Assembly: GCF_900177325.1 (NCBI RefSeq)
Contig: NZ_FXBL01000004.1
Coordinates: 620,001 to 684,000, forward strand
Direction of reading: 5' to 3'
Origin: Mesorhizobium australicum
GTDB lineage: Bacteria > Pseudomonadota > Alphaproteobacteria > Rhizobiales > Rhizobiaceae
Length of the DNA: 64,000 nt
Shown here: positions 25,806 to 34,841 of the stretch, one piece after another
Position numbering within the stretch: the first letter of the stretch is position 1
Layout: every line of letters starts with the position of its first letter
Program-made: the position numbers and the translations under genes
The notes under the pieces: model-generated
What the model was told of the DNA's origin: nothing
Databases searched by the model: none
The model's input: only the letters and a program-made list of their open reading frames with translations

Positions 25806-26699
25806 TCAACGAAGCGCACATTCCGCCCGAAACTTGTCGGCCACGAACTGCGCGATGAACTCGACATCGCCCGACCAGGTCTCGGTGAGCGCTGCGACGG
25901 ACAGCGTGCGGGCCGGAATGGGAGGGCTGGCTTCAAACCTCAGCACGCGGTCCGCGATGTCGTCGCGCACGATGGCCGGCGTCATCACGGCAAAGCCGAG
26001 GCCGGCCGCCACCAGTTCGCTCGTGACGGACAGCGAATTGCATCCGCTCAGCGACTGCGGCTTGCACTGGCCCGCGTCGAACCATTCGCGGATCGTCCGG
26101 CCGATGGTCGAGATTTCGGGCTGGGTGAAGATCGCTTCATCGATCAGATCGGCGGGCGTCAGCGTCTTCCCTGCCAAAGGATGCGAGGCGGGACCGACCC
26201 AGGCGAGATCGACCTCGCCCATCGGATAGACGGTGATGCCTTCCGAGGCGATCGCATCGGTTGTGATCGCTACATCCAGCTGCCGTTCGTCCAGTTGCTT
26301 GAGAAGCATGGCGCCGACATCGACCGCCAGCTCGATGCGCAGTTTCGGCCGGGTCTCGTTGAGCTGGCGGATCAGGCCCGGAAGCGCGATATGCGCGACC
26401 GTCTCCACGACGCCGAGGCGCAACAGGCCCCTCAACTTGCTCGAGCTCGTCTCGTCATGGATCTCGCGCGCCAGCGAGAGCATCTGCTCGGCCTGCCGCT
26501 GGATCGACTTGCCGGCCTTGGTCAGACGGGCGCGTCCGCCGGTGCGGTCGAACAGGGTGCAGTCGAGGTCGCGCTCCAGTTCGCGGATCCGGCCCGAAAC
26601 GGATGGCTGTGTCACGCAGAGCTGGCGTGCTGCGGCGTGGAAAGAGCCCAGCCGGGCGATCCAGTAGAAGGTCTCGATCTGCGCGAGGGTAAGCCGCAT
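25806..26699 (-). CDS. LysR-family transcriptional regulator
   Basis: 297-residue LTTR: N-terminal wHTH (about 4-62, TLAQIETFYWIARLGSFHAAARQ) and a periplasmic-binding-like effector domain (about 90-290). It is divergent from the TRAP substrate-binding gene at 26813, the usual place for an activator of that operon, and 176 bp upstream of bkdA1 on the same strand. An inverted repeat overlaps its start codon, suggesting autoregulation. Ligand unknown. Confidence 0.92.
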   Translation of the reverse strand: MRLTLAQIETFYWIARLGSFHAAARQLCVTQPSVSGRIRELERDLDCTLFDRTGGRARLTKAGKSIQRQAEQMLSLAREIHDETSSSKLRGLLRLGVVETVAHIALPGLIRQLNETRPKLRIELAVDVGAMLLKQLDERQLDVAITTDAIASEGITVYPMGEVDLAWVGPASHPLAGKTLTPADLIDEAIFTQPEISTIGRTIREWFDAGQCKPQSLSGCNSLSVTSELVAAGLGFAVMTPAIVRDDIADRVLRFEASPPIPARTLSVAALTETWSGDVEFIAQFVADKFRAECALR

Positions 26700-26718
26700 G
26701 ATAGCATCAGCCTATCAT
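26698..26718. promoter_or_regulatory. LysR box candidate (ATGATAG-N7-CTATCAT)
   Basis: Seven-base inverted repeat with a T-N11-A core, typical of LTTR sites, overlapping the LysR start codon and about 95 bp upstream of the TRAP gene start at 26813. Likely shared site for autorepression and activation of the divergent operon. Confidence 0.6.
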
Positions 26719-26812
26719 CGCAGGGCACGAAATCAATTAGAAGTAATCACCTGACCTGTGTAGCCTCCAATCAGCCGTTGCCACCGGCAGCGGGCCAGCA
26801 AGGGGAACAACA

Positions 26813-27868
26813 ATGAAGAAGATCACTTCGGCATTCCTATCCCTCGCACTGACCGCCGCGGGCATGGCGGCGGCGCAGGCGCAGGACCTCCAGGAACTTC
26901 GATTGAAAGTCATCGGCGGCTGGAGCAACGTCACCATGACGACCGCCGTCGAACAGCCGTTCTGGCAGACCAGGATCGGCGAACTGTCCGGCGGCAAGAT
27001 CACCGCCGATTTCAACAGCCTAGACACGCTCGGTCTCAAGGGCGACGAGACCCTGCGCCTGCTGCGGCTGAAGATCGCCGACATCGTCACCGGCCCCGTC
27101 AGCTTCGTCGCCGGCGATTTCAAGCTCTATGACGGGCTCGACCTTTCCGGCGCCATCCTCGACATCGACACAATGCGCAAGGCGGTCGACGCCTACCGCC
27201 CCGTCATCGACAAGAACATGCAGGAGAACTTCAACGCCCATCTGCTGATGATGTGGCCTTCGCCGCCGCAGGTCCTGTTCTGCAAGGGCGAGATCAAGGG
27301 TGTCGCCGATCTCAAGGGCAAGAAGATCCGCACCTTCAACCAGACGCTCGCCGACTTCGTCGAGGCCGTTGGCGGCACCCCGGTCAACCTCTCCTTCGCC
27401 GAAGTGGTGCCGGCGCTGCAGAACGGCACCGCCGATTGCGGCGTGACCGGCACCGGGCCCGGCAACAGCGCCAAATGGTGGGAGGTTACCGACCACCTCT
27501 TCCCGCTCGTGCTCGGCTGGGCGCCCTACTTCAGCGCCATCAACATCGACACCTGGAATGCTCTCGACGAACCGACCAAGGCATTTCTGACGGAGCAGTT
27601 CGCCAAGCTGGAAGCGGAGATGTGGTCGCATGTCGCGGCCGCGGCCGAACAGGGCGTCAACTGCAACACCGGCATCGGCGAGTGCACCAAGGGCATCAAG
27701 GCCAACATGAAGCTGGTCGAGGTCACCGACGCCGACAAGGCGCTGCTCGCCGGCATGGTGACCGAGACGATCCTGCCGCGCTGGGCGGGCCGCTGCGGCG
27801 AGGCCTGCGTTACCGACTGGAACGAGACGGTCGGCAAGACGCTCGGCTTCACCGCCAAGGCCCAGTGA
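26813..27868 (+). CDS. TRAP transporter substrate-binding protein (DctP family)
   Basis: 351-residue periplasmic DctP-type solute receptor. A Sec signal peptide (about 1-23, cleavage near AQAQ) precedes the mature domain; VPALQNGTADCGVTGTG and the neighbouring WWEVTDH belong to the receptor hinge. Four Cys occur late (CNTGIGEC and CGEAC), possibly disulfides. It delivers substrate to the DctQ/DctM pair immediately downstream. Substrate unknown; the HyuA/HyuB genes in the operon suggest a ring- or amide-bearing acid. Confidence 0.92.
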   Translation: MKKITSAFLSLALTAAGMAAAQAQDLQELRLKVIGGWSNVTMTTAVEQPFWQTRIGELSGGKITADFNSLDTLGLKGDETLRLLRLKIADIVTGPVSFVAGDFKLYDGLDLSGAILDIDTMRKAVDAYRPVIDKNMQENFNAHLLMMWPSPPQVLFCKGEIKGVADLKGKKIRTFNQTLADFVEAVGGTPVNLSFAEVVPALQNGTADCGVTGTGPGNSAKWWEVTDHLFPLVLGWAPYFSAINIDTWNALDEPTKAFLTEQFAKLEAEMWSHVAAAAEQGVNCNTGIGECTKGIKANMKLVEVTDADKALLAGMVTETILPRWAGRCGEACVTDWNETVGKTLGFTAKAQ

Positions 27869-27870
27869 CC

Positions 27871-28497
27871 ATGACGGCGCGCAACGCTCCGACCAGCCCG
27901 GTGCCGCTGAGCGGATTGCGCGCCGTCTCCCGGTTCGTGCTGCTGGCCGGCGGCTTCCTTATCGTCATCGCCGCCGGCTTGATCGTCATCGAGATCGTGA
28001 TGCGACAGGTCTTCAGCCATTCGCTGGGCGGGGTCGACGAGCTGGCGGGCTTCGCGCTTGCTGTGGGGAGCGCATGGAGTTTCGGCGCGGTTCTGCTGGA
28101 CAAGGCCCATGTCCGCATCGACACGGTCTACGCCTGGTTCGGCGAGAAGGGGCGGGCATTGCTCGACATCGCCAGCCTGGCAGGCACCGTCCTGTTCATG
28201 TCGACGCTGGTTTACTTCGCCACCGAGGTCCTGATCACCAGCCTGCGCTTCGGCGCATCCTCGCAGAGTTCGCTGGCGATCCCCAAGGCGGTGCCGCAGG
28301 CGCTGTGGCTTGCGGGGTTGGGGTGGTTTCTACTGGTCGCGGTCGTTCTGCTCGCCTGCTGCCTGATGGCTCTGGTGCGCGGCGACTGGAAGCAGATCGG
28401 AAAGCTGGCGGGGGCTCCCGACATCCAGCAGGAACTGTCCGCAGAGATCGCGGATACCGCTCACCGCAATGCCGACCAGAAGGCCGCGCTGCCATGA
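27871..28497 (+). CDS. TRAP transporter small permease (DctQ family)
   Basis: 208-residue inner-membrane protein with four predicted helices (about 20-45, 60-80, 95-115, 145-170), DctQ layout. It starts two bases after the receptor stop and its end overlaps the DctM start (ATGA). A hydrophilic tail of about 35 residues follows the last helix. Bridges receptor and large permease. Confidence 0.9.
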   Translation: MTARNAPTSPVPLSGLRAVSRFVLLAGGFLIVIAAGLIVIEIVMRQVFSHSLGGVDELAGFALAVGSAWSFGAVLLDKAHVRIDTVYAWFGEKGRALLDIASLAGTVLFMSTLVYFATEVLITSLRFGASSQSSLAIPKAVPQALWLAGLGWFLLVAVVLLACCLMALVRGDWKQIGKLAGAPDIQQELSAEIADTAHRNADQKAALP

Positions 28498-29777
28498 TCG
28501 GTTTCGCCGTCGGCGCGATGATTGTCCTCTTGGCGCTCGGCCTGCCGATCGCCATCGGCCTCGGCCTGGTCGGCATGGGTCTGTCGGAGTTCTACAGCGT
28601 CCTGCCGCTGACGCGGGCCATGGGCGAGGTGGCGTGGAGCTCCTCCACCGGCTTCCTGATGGTGTCGATCCCGCTCTTCGTGCTGCTCGGCGAAATCCTT
28701 CTGCGTTCAGGCATCGCCGACCGCATGTATGCCGCGGTCGCCGCCTGGCTGTCCTGGATGCCCGGCGGCCTCATGCATGCCAATATCGGCTCGTCGGCGC
28801 TCTTCGCGTCCATGTGCGGCTCGAGCGTGGCGACCGCGGCGACGGTCGGCACCACGGCGATGCCGCAGATGACCAAATACGGCTACAACCCCTCCCTGTT
28901 CCTCGGCACGCTGGCGGCCGGCGGAACGCTGGGCATCCTGATCCCGCCCTCGATCAACCTGATCGTCTACGGTCTCATCACCAACACGTCGATCCCGCGG
29001 CTCTATCTGGCAGGCATCGTCCCGGGCATCCTGCTGGCGCTGATGTTCATGGCGTTTGTGGCGCTCGCCTGCACCCTCCGTCCGAGCCTTGGCGGACGAA
29101 ACGTCCGTGTCAGCTGGCCCGAACGGGCAGCGTTGCTCGGCGAATTCCTGCCGCCCTTGTTCATTTTCGTCGTGGTGATCGGCTCGATCTATATCGGCTG
29201 GGCCACCGCCACCGAATCGGCCGCGCTGGGCGTCGTCGCGGCGCTGTTGCTGACGCTGGTCCGCGGCCGGTTCAGCGTCGCCATGTTCGTCAGCGCCGTC
29301 GAGAACACGATGAAGACGACCGGCATGATCATGCTGATCGTGGTCGCCGCCTTCTTCCTCAATTTCGTGATGACCGCAGTCGGGCTGACTACGGCGATCG
29401 TCCATCTAGTGACGGCCTACGACCTGCCGCCGCTCGGCCTGATGATCGCGGTCATCGTGTTCTATCTCATCCTCGGCGCCTTCATGGACGAGATGGCGAT
29501 GATGATCTCGACGGTTCCCGTCATTGCGCCCGTGGTGTTCGCGGCCGGCTTCGACGGGGTCTGGTTCGGGATCATGCTGGTGGTGCTGATGCAGGCCGGG
29601 ATGATCCTGCCTCCGGTGGGTATCAACCTGTTCGTCATCCAGGGCATCAGACGCACCGGCCGCATCAGCGAGACCGCCTGGGGCGCGATGCCCTTTGTCC
29701 TGGCGATGGTGGCGTTGATGGGGCTGCTGATCGTCTATCCCCAACTGGCGCTGTGGCTGCCTGCCGCGCTGAACTGA
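28494..29777 (+). CDS. TRAP transporter large permease (DctM family)
   Basis: 427-residue DctM-type sodium/proton symporter with about twelve helices; IPLFVLLGEILLRSG, SSALFASMCGSSVATAATVG and GGTLGILIPPSINLIVYG are DctM signatures. The start overlaps the DctQ stop. The stop shares a base with the ATG of a short coupled reading frame before HyuA (TGATG). Confidence 0.93.
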   Translation: MIGFAVGAMIVLLALGLPIAIGLGLVGMGLSEFYSVLPLTRAMGEVAWSSSTGFLMVSIPLFVLLGEILLRSGIADRMYAAVAAWLSWMPGGLMHANIGSSALFASMCGSSVATAATVGTTAMPQMTKYGYNPSLFLGTLAAGGTLGILIPPSINLIVYGLITNTSIPRLYLAGIVPGILLALMFMAFVALACTLRPSLGGRNVRVSWPERAALLGEFLPPLFIFVVVIGSIYIGWATATESAALGVVAALLLTLVRGRFSVAMFVSAVENTMKTTGMIMLIVVAAFFLNFVMTAVGLTTAIVHLVTAYDLPPLGLMIAVIVFYLILGAFMDEMAMMISTVPVIAPVVFAAGFDGVWFGIMLVVLMQAGMILPPVGINLFVIQGIRRTGRISETAWGAMPFVLAMVALMGLLIVYPQLALWLPAALN

Positions 29778-29857
29778 TGACCAACGCTCCAACCCAGACA
29801 GGCAAGCGGCGCCTCAACGCGCCTGTCCCTTCTCCGCATGAAGAGCTAGACGCATGA
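29777..29857 (+). CDS. possible 26-residue coupled peptide between DctM and HyuA
   Basis: Starts MTNAPTQTGKRRLN and ends HEELDA. It is joined to DctM by TGATG and to HyuA by ATGA, so a ribosome leaving DctM could pass through it into HyuA. The HyuA start has only a weak SD, which favours coupling. No known family; it may be a translation-relay leader rather than a working peptide. Confidence 0.4.
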   Translation: MTNAPTQTGKRRLNAPVPSPHEELDA

Positions 29858-31932
29858 CACGCCCCACGTTCCGCATCGGCATCGACATAGGCGGCACCTT
29901 CACCGACATCGCTCTGGTCGACGACGCCGGCACGGTCGAAATCCGCAAGGTCGCCTCCACGCCGGACGACTACAGTCGCGGCATTGCGAACGGCCTTGGC
30001 GCCTTGATCGGCGATCTCGGTATCGACCCGCTGGCGATCGGCGGCATCGTGCACGCAACCACCGTCGCCACCAACACGATCCTCGAATTCAAGGGCGCGC
30101 TGACCGGCCTCATCACCACGGCAGGCTTCCGCGATGTGCTGGAACTGCGCCGGCTACGAATCCCGGTCCTCTACGATCTGCAATACGACAAGCCGCCCCC
30201 TCTCGTCCCGCGCAGGCTCCGGCTGGAGGTGCGCGAGCGGCTCGGGCCCGACGGCAAGGTGCGCGTCCCGCTCGACGAGGACGACGTGGTCCGCGCCGCG
30301 GAGCGCCTCCGGGCCGAGTGCGTCGAAGCGGTCGCGATCAGCTACCTGCACGCCTACGCGAATGCCGCGCATGAAATCCGCACGGAACAGATCCTGCGCG
30401 AGGTTCTGGGAGACGACGTCTACATCTGCCGGGGGTCGGAAATCCTGCCCGAGATCCGCGAGTATGAGCGGACGTCGACGGCGGTGGTGAATGCCTATGT
30501 CGGTCCGGTCATCCGCAACTATGCCGATGCGCTTTCCGGCCGGCTGGCGGAGATCGGCATCACGGCGCCGATCGAGATGATGCATTCCGGCGGCGGCATC
30601 ATGCGGCTGGCCGCATCGGTCAGGCGCGCCGCTTCGCTGGTCGAGTCCGGCCCTGCGGCAGGCGTCATCGCCTGCGCGCGCCTCGTCCGTGGTGAAGGCC
30701 GCGGCGCGAACATCATCTCGTTCGACATGGGCGGCACGACCGCCAAGGCGGCGCTGATCGAGAATGGCGAGGCCGCGCGCACAGACGAATATGAGGTGGG
30801 CGCCGGCATCAATCTGTCCAGCAAACTGGTCAAGGGTGGCGGCTATCCGATCAAGATGCCCTTCATCGACGTTTCGGAGATCGGCGCCGGTGGCGGCAGC
30901 CTGGTGTCGCTCGACAATCTGGGCCGCGTCACGGTCGGCCCCGAAAGTGCCGGCGCAATGCCGGGCCCGGTCTGCTACGGCCGGGGCGGCACGCGCGCGA
31001 CGCTCACGGATGTGTTCGTCACCCTGGGCTACATCAACGATGTGACGCTGGCCGGCGGCTCGATCCGGGTCGATGCCGAGGCCGGCCGGGCTGCCCTGCG
31101 CAGCCAGATTGCCGATCCGCTCGGACAGGATCTGCTGGCCACTGCCCGCGGTGTGCTGACGCTCGCGGTCTCCACCATGACGCGTGCCGTCAAGGCGGTG
31201 TCGACCTATCGCGGCCGCGATCCGCGCGACTTCACCCTGGTTGCCTTCGGCGGCAACGGCCCGGTGGTCGCGGCCGACATCGCCGCCGCGCTCGGCATCC
31301 GCAGCATCGTGGTGCCGCTGGCAGCCGGTGTGTTCTCCGGCTTCGGCCTGTTGCGCTCGGACGTCGAGCAGGAATTCGTCCAGCCGCTGCTGGCCGACGC
31401 TGCCCGGCTCGATGCCGGCCGGCTGCCCTGCCTCGAAGCCGAACTGCGCGCCCGCGCGATCGCGGCGCTGGCGGCCGACGGCTACGACACGACGCTGGCC
31501 GAGTTCCGCTTCAGCGCCGACCTGCGCTATTTCGGCCAGGCCTACGAGCTGAATATCGCCGGTGACACACAGGGTGGCGACATCGACGCCCTGGTCGAGG
31601 GGTTCCATCGCGAGCACGAGCGCACCTACGGCCACCGCTCCACGGAGGACCCCGTGCAGATCGTCAACGTGCGGATGAACGTGCGTGTGCCGACTGCGTC
31701 GAAGATCGCCGGCTTTGCGCCGCCGCCCCGGTTCGAGCGCCGGGACCGGCCGGTCATCTTCGACCGCGAGCCTGTCATGACGCCCGTGATAGGCCGCGAG
31801 ATGCTCGGGCCGACGTTGCGCCCGGGGCCCTTCATCATCGAGGACTACGACTGCACCTGCGTCGTGCCCCCCACCGCATCGGCCAGGCTCGATGCCGTCG
31901 GCAACATCGAGATCGAGGTGAACCCGCGATGA
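29854..31932 (+). CDS. hydantoinase/oxoprolinase-family subunit A (HyuA-like)
   Basis: 692-residue ATP-binding subunit of the hydantoinase A/5-oxoprolinase/acetone carboxylase family. N-terminal GIDIGGTFTDIALVD (8-22) and the later ISFDMGGTTAKAAL (nucleotide-binding, actin-like) are diagnostic, together with HATTVATNTILE. Family members hydrolyse cyclic imides/lactams or carboxylate ketones with ATP. Start overlaps the short coupled frame; stop overlaps HyuB (ATGA). Reaction unproved. Confidence 0.92.
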   Translation: MTRPTFRIGIDIGGTFTDIALVDDAGTVEIRKVASTPDDYSRGIANGLGALIGDLGIDPLAIGGIVHATTVATNTILEFKGALTGLITTAGFRDVLELRRLRIPVLYDLQYDKPPPLVPRRLRLEVRERLGPDGKVRVPLDEDDVVRAAERLRAECVEAVAISYLHAYANAAHEIRTEQILREVLGDDVYICRGSEILPEIREYERTSTAVVNAYVGPVIRNYADALSGRLAEIGITAPIEMMHSGGGIMRLAASVRRAASLVESGPAAGVIACARLVRGEGRGANIISFDMGGTTAKAALIENGEAARTDEYEVGAGINLSSKLVKGGGYPIKMPFIDVSEIGAGGGSLVSLDNLGRVTVGPESAGAMPGPVCYGRGGTRATLTDVFVTLGYINDVTLAGGSIRVDAEAGRAALRSQIADPLGQDLLATARGVLTLAVSTMTRAVKAVSTYRGRDPRDFTLVAFGGNGPVVAADIAAALGIRSIVVPLAAGVFSGFGLLRSDVEQEFVQPLLADAARLDAGRLPCLEAELRARAIAALAADGYDTTLAEFRFSADLRYFGQAYELNIAGDTQGGDIDALVEGFHREHERTYGHRSTEDPVQIVNVRMNVRVPTASKIAGFAPPPRFERRDRPVIFDREPVMTPVIGREMLGPTLRPGPFIIEDYDCTCVVPPTASARLDAVGNIEIEVNPR

Positions 31933-33665
31933 GCCGCGTCGACCCCATCACGCTCGAAGTCATTCGCAACGGTCTGTCGTCGATCGCCGACGAAATGGCG
32001 CTGATCATCATGCGCAGCGCCTATTCGCCGGTCGTCCGCGACATCATGGATTACTCCACCGGGCTCTGCGATCCGCAAGGCCGTATCATCGCGCAGGGAC
32101 TGACGCTGCCTATCCAGCTCTGTTCCTTTCCGCGGGTCATGCGGTTCCTGAAGGAACGCTTCGGCGACGACATGGCGCCGGGCGACATCTTCATCACCAA
32201 CGACCCCTATGGGTCGGGCGGGCAGCATCTGCCGGACGTCTATGTGCTGAAGCCGATCTTCAACGATGGCGCGCTGGCGGGCTACGCCTGCACGGTTGCC
32301 CACCATACCGACCTGGGCGGCATCGTGCCGGGCAGCGTCGCCATCTACGCGACCGAGATCCAGCAGGAAGGGCTTCGCATTCCGCTTGCGAAGCTGCACG
32401 AGGCAGGCCGCCCCAACCGGACCCTGCTCGGCTTGATCGAAGCCAACACGCGACAGCCGGTCGAGGTGCTGGGCGACCTCCGGGCCCAGATCGCCGCCTG
32501 CGCCACCGCCGAAAAGGGCCTGCTCGCGCTGGTCGACCGATACGGGATCGACTTCCCGGTCTATGTCGAGGCGCTGCACGACCACGCCGAGGCGATGATG
32601 CGCGAGACGATCCGCGAACTGCCGAACGGCGTCTATGTCGCCGAGGACTATCTCGACGGTCTTGGCGACAACCCGACCCCGATCCGCATCTGCGCCACGG
32701 TGACCATCGCCGACGACACCATCGACATCGACTTCACCGGCACGTCCGCTCAGGTGGCGGCCTCGATCAACTGCCCGATCTCGCTGCCCGAATCCGCCGC
32801 CTTCACCGCCATCCGCTGCCTGTCGCGCCGCGACATCCCCAATTGCGACGGCTATCTGAAACCGATCACCGTCCGCGCGCCGGAAGGCAGCCTGCTCAAC
32901 CCGCTGTTTCCCGCAGCTTGCGGCGCACGGGGCGTCGTCGGCTACCGCGTGTTCGACACGATCATGCAGGCGCTGGCAAAGGTGGTGCCGGAGCGCGCGA
33001 TCGGCGGATCGGAGGGAGGCCCGTTCCTGATGGCGGCCGGTGGCACCTATCAGGGCCGGCAGTTCGTGCTCAACGAGATGCTGGTCGGCACCTGGGGCGC
33101 CCGCGCCGACCGCGACGGCATCGAGGGCATTTCGAACCCGGCCGCCAACATCTCCAACCAGCCGGTCGAGATGATCGAGGCGGAGATGCCGGTCGAGATC
33201 GTGCGTTACGGTTTCGTCACAGATTCGGGAGGAGCGGGGCGTAATCGCGGCGGGCTAGCCTTCATCCGCGAATTCCGCTTCCGGCAGGACACCCTCTTCA
33301 ACCTGCGTGGCGACCGTCGCGACCATCCGCCCTTCGGCATCGACGGCGGCAGGTTCGGCGCCCCGTCCGCGCACATTCTTCTCGCGACGGACGGTAGCCA
33401 ACGCATGCTGCCCGCGATGCCGATGCATGCTTTCACGGCCCATGCCGGTGATATATTCCGGCTGGTCGGCGCGGGTGGCGGCGGCTTCGGCGAGGCATTC
33501 GAACGCGAGCCGGCGCGCGTGCTGGCCGATGTGATCGAGGAGAAGGTGTCGGTCGAAGGCGCGGCGCGGGATTATGGCGTGGTGATCGATCCGATTTCGT
33601 TGACTGTGGACCCGTCGGCCACGCTGGCCTTGCGGACGGATAGCCTCGGGAGACATGCCGAATGA
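31929..33665 (+). CDS. hydantoinase/oxoprolinase-family subunit B (HyuB-like)
   Basis: 578-residue partner of HyuA, with DPITLEVIRNGLSSIADEM at the start, YSTGLCDPQGRIIAQG, TNDPYGSGGQHLPD and a C-terminal GAGGGGFGEAFER segment. Forms the second half of the heteromeric ATP-dependent enzyme. Longer than the second copy (521 residues). Stop overlaps the next gene's start. Confidence 0.92.
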   Translation: MSRVDPITLEVIRNGLSSIADEMALIIMRSAYSPVVRDIMDYSTGLCDPQGRIIAQGLTLPIQLCSFPRVMRFLKERFGDDMAPGDIFITNDPYGSGGQHLPDVYVLKPIFNDGALAGYACTVAHHTDLGGIVPGSVAIYATEIQQEGLRIPLAKLHEAGRPNRTLLGLIEANTRQPVEVLGDLRAQIAACATAEKGLLALVDRYGIDFPVYVEALHDHAEAMMRETIRELPNGVYVAEDYLDGLGDNPTPIRICATVTIADDTIDIDFTGTSAQVAASINCPISLPESAAFTAIRCLSRRDIPNCDGYLKPITVRAPEGSLLNPLFPAACGARGVVGYRVFDTIMQALAKVVPERAIGGSEGGPFLMAAGGTYQGRQFVLNEMLVGTWGARADRDGIEGISNPAANISNQPVEMIEAEMPVEIVRYGFVTDSGGAGRNRGGLAFIREFRFRQDTLFNLRGDRRDHPPFGIDGGRFGAPSAHILLATDGSQRMLPAMPMHAFTAHAGDIFRLVGAGGGGFGEAFEREPARVLADVIEEKVSVEGAARDYGVVIDPISLTVDPSATLALRTDSLGRHAE

Positions 33666-34810
33666 CCAGAGGTGTCGCCTCGCTGAACCTCGAACTTGTG
33701 GGCGTTGCGGGAAGCCGCGCCGCGCTGGAAACGCCCGCACTTCTTCTCGACGCCACTGCCTTCGAACGGAATGTCGCGACCCTGGCCGCGCTGGCAAAAG
33801 AGGCGGGAACTGCTTTGCGCCCCCACGCCAAGACCCACAAATGCGCAACCATCGCCAGGGCGCAGCTTGCCGCCGGCGCGATCGGCATCGCCTGCGCCAA
33901 ATCGGGCGAGCTGCTGGCGCTGTTCGAAGCCGGCGTCACGCCGCTGATGCTGACGGCGCCGGTGGCCAGCCAGCGCAAGATCGAGCGGCTGGCGCAGGCG
34001 GCGGCTCGGGGCTGCGACCTCACGGTGGTGGTCGACCGCATCGGACTGGTTGCCGACTTCGGGGCGGCCGCGCGTGCGGCACAAACGACGATCGCCGTGC
34101 TGGTCGACTGCGACACGGGCCTCGGCCGCACCGGCGCCACCACGCCGGACGCCGTCGTCGCGCTCGCCCGTGCAACAGCCGCCGAGGACGGCCTGAGCTA
34201 TGCCGGCGTCCAGGCCTATGCAGGCCATGTGCAGCATGTGCATGACAACGATACCCGCCGCCTCGCCAATCGCATCGCCAACGAGCGGCTCTCAGCCATC
34301 CTCGCAGCGCTGGCGGATGCGGGCCTTGCCGCGCGGATCGTCTCCGGCGGCGGCACCGGCAGCCATACGCTCGACTTCGAGGACAAGGTGCTGACGGAGG
34401 TGCAGGCAGGCTCCTACATCTTCATGGACGAGGGCTACCGGCCGGTCGACCTGCACGGCGAAAACGGACCCGTCTTCGACTTCGCGATGTATGTCGCCGT
34501 CACCGTCATTGCCCACAATTCCATGGGGGAGGCCATTACCGACGCCGGCAGCAAGAGCTTCGCCATCGACGGCCCGCAGCCTCGCGCCTACCTGGACGGC
34601 CGGGAGATCGGTACCATCGCCTGGGTCGGCGACGAGTTCGGCAAGCTCGTGCCGCATGAGGGTATTGCCGTTCCACCCGTCGGCACCCGCATCGAATGCA
34701 CTGTTCCGCACTGCGACCCGACTGCGAATCTCCACGACGTGATCCATCTGGTGCGTGGCGATCGGCTGGAGGCCCTCTGGCCGATCGAAGGCCGCGGCCT
34801 GTCGGATTGA
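33662..34810 (+). CDS. PLP-dependent D-threonine aldolase/D-serine dehydratase-like enzyme
   Basis: 382-residue fold-type III (alanine-racemase-like) protein. PLP Lys57 lies in RPHAKTHK and the D-Ser-dehydratase-like C-terminal domain ends with VPHCDPTANLHD. The metal pair is His350 and Asp352, as in D-threonine aldolases (H-x-D), not H-x-C as in D-serine dehydratases. D-threonine aldolase or D-hydroxyaspartate cleavage is therefore likelier. Coupled to HyuB by ATGA; last gene of the plus-strand operon. Confidence 0.88.
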   Translation: MTRGVASLNLELVGVAGSRAALETPALLLDATAFERNVATLAALAKEAGTALRPHAKTHKCATIARAQLAAGAIGIACAKSGELLALFEAGVTPLMLTAPVASQRKIERLAQAAARGCDLTVVVDRIGLVADFGAAARAAQTTIAVLVDCDTGLGRTGATTPDAVVALARATAAEDGLSYAGVQAYAGHVQHVHDNDTRRLANRIANERLSAILAALADAGLAARIVSGGGTGSHTLDFEDKVLTEVQAGSYIFMDEGYRPVDLHGENGPVFDFAMYVAVTVIAHNSMGEAITDAGSKSFAIDGPQPRAYLDGREIGTIAWVGDEFGKLVPHEGIAVPPVGTRIECTVPHCDPTANLHDVIHLVRGDRLEALWPIEGRGLSD

Positions 34811-34841
34811 CGGCACGCGGCGCGACGAGGATTGTATCCCG

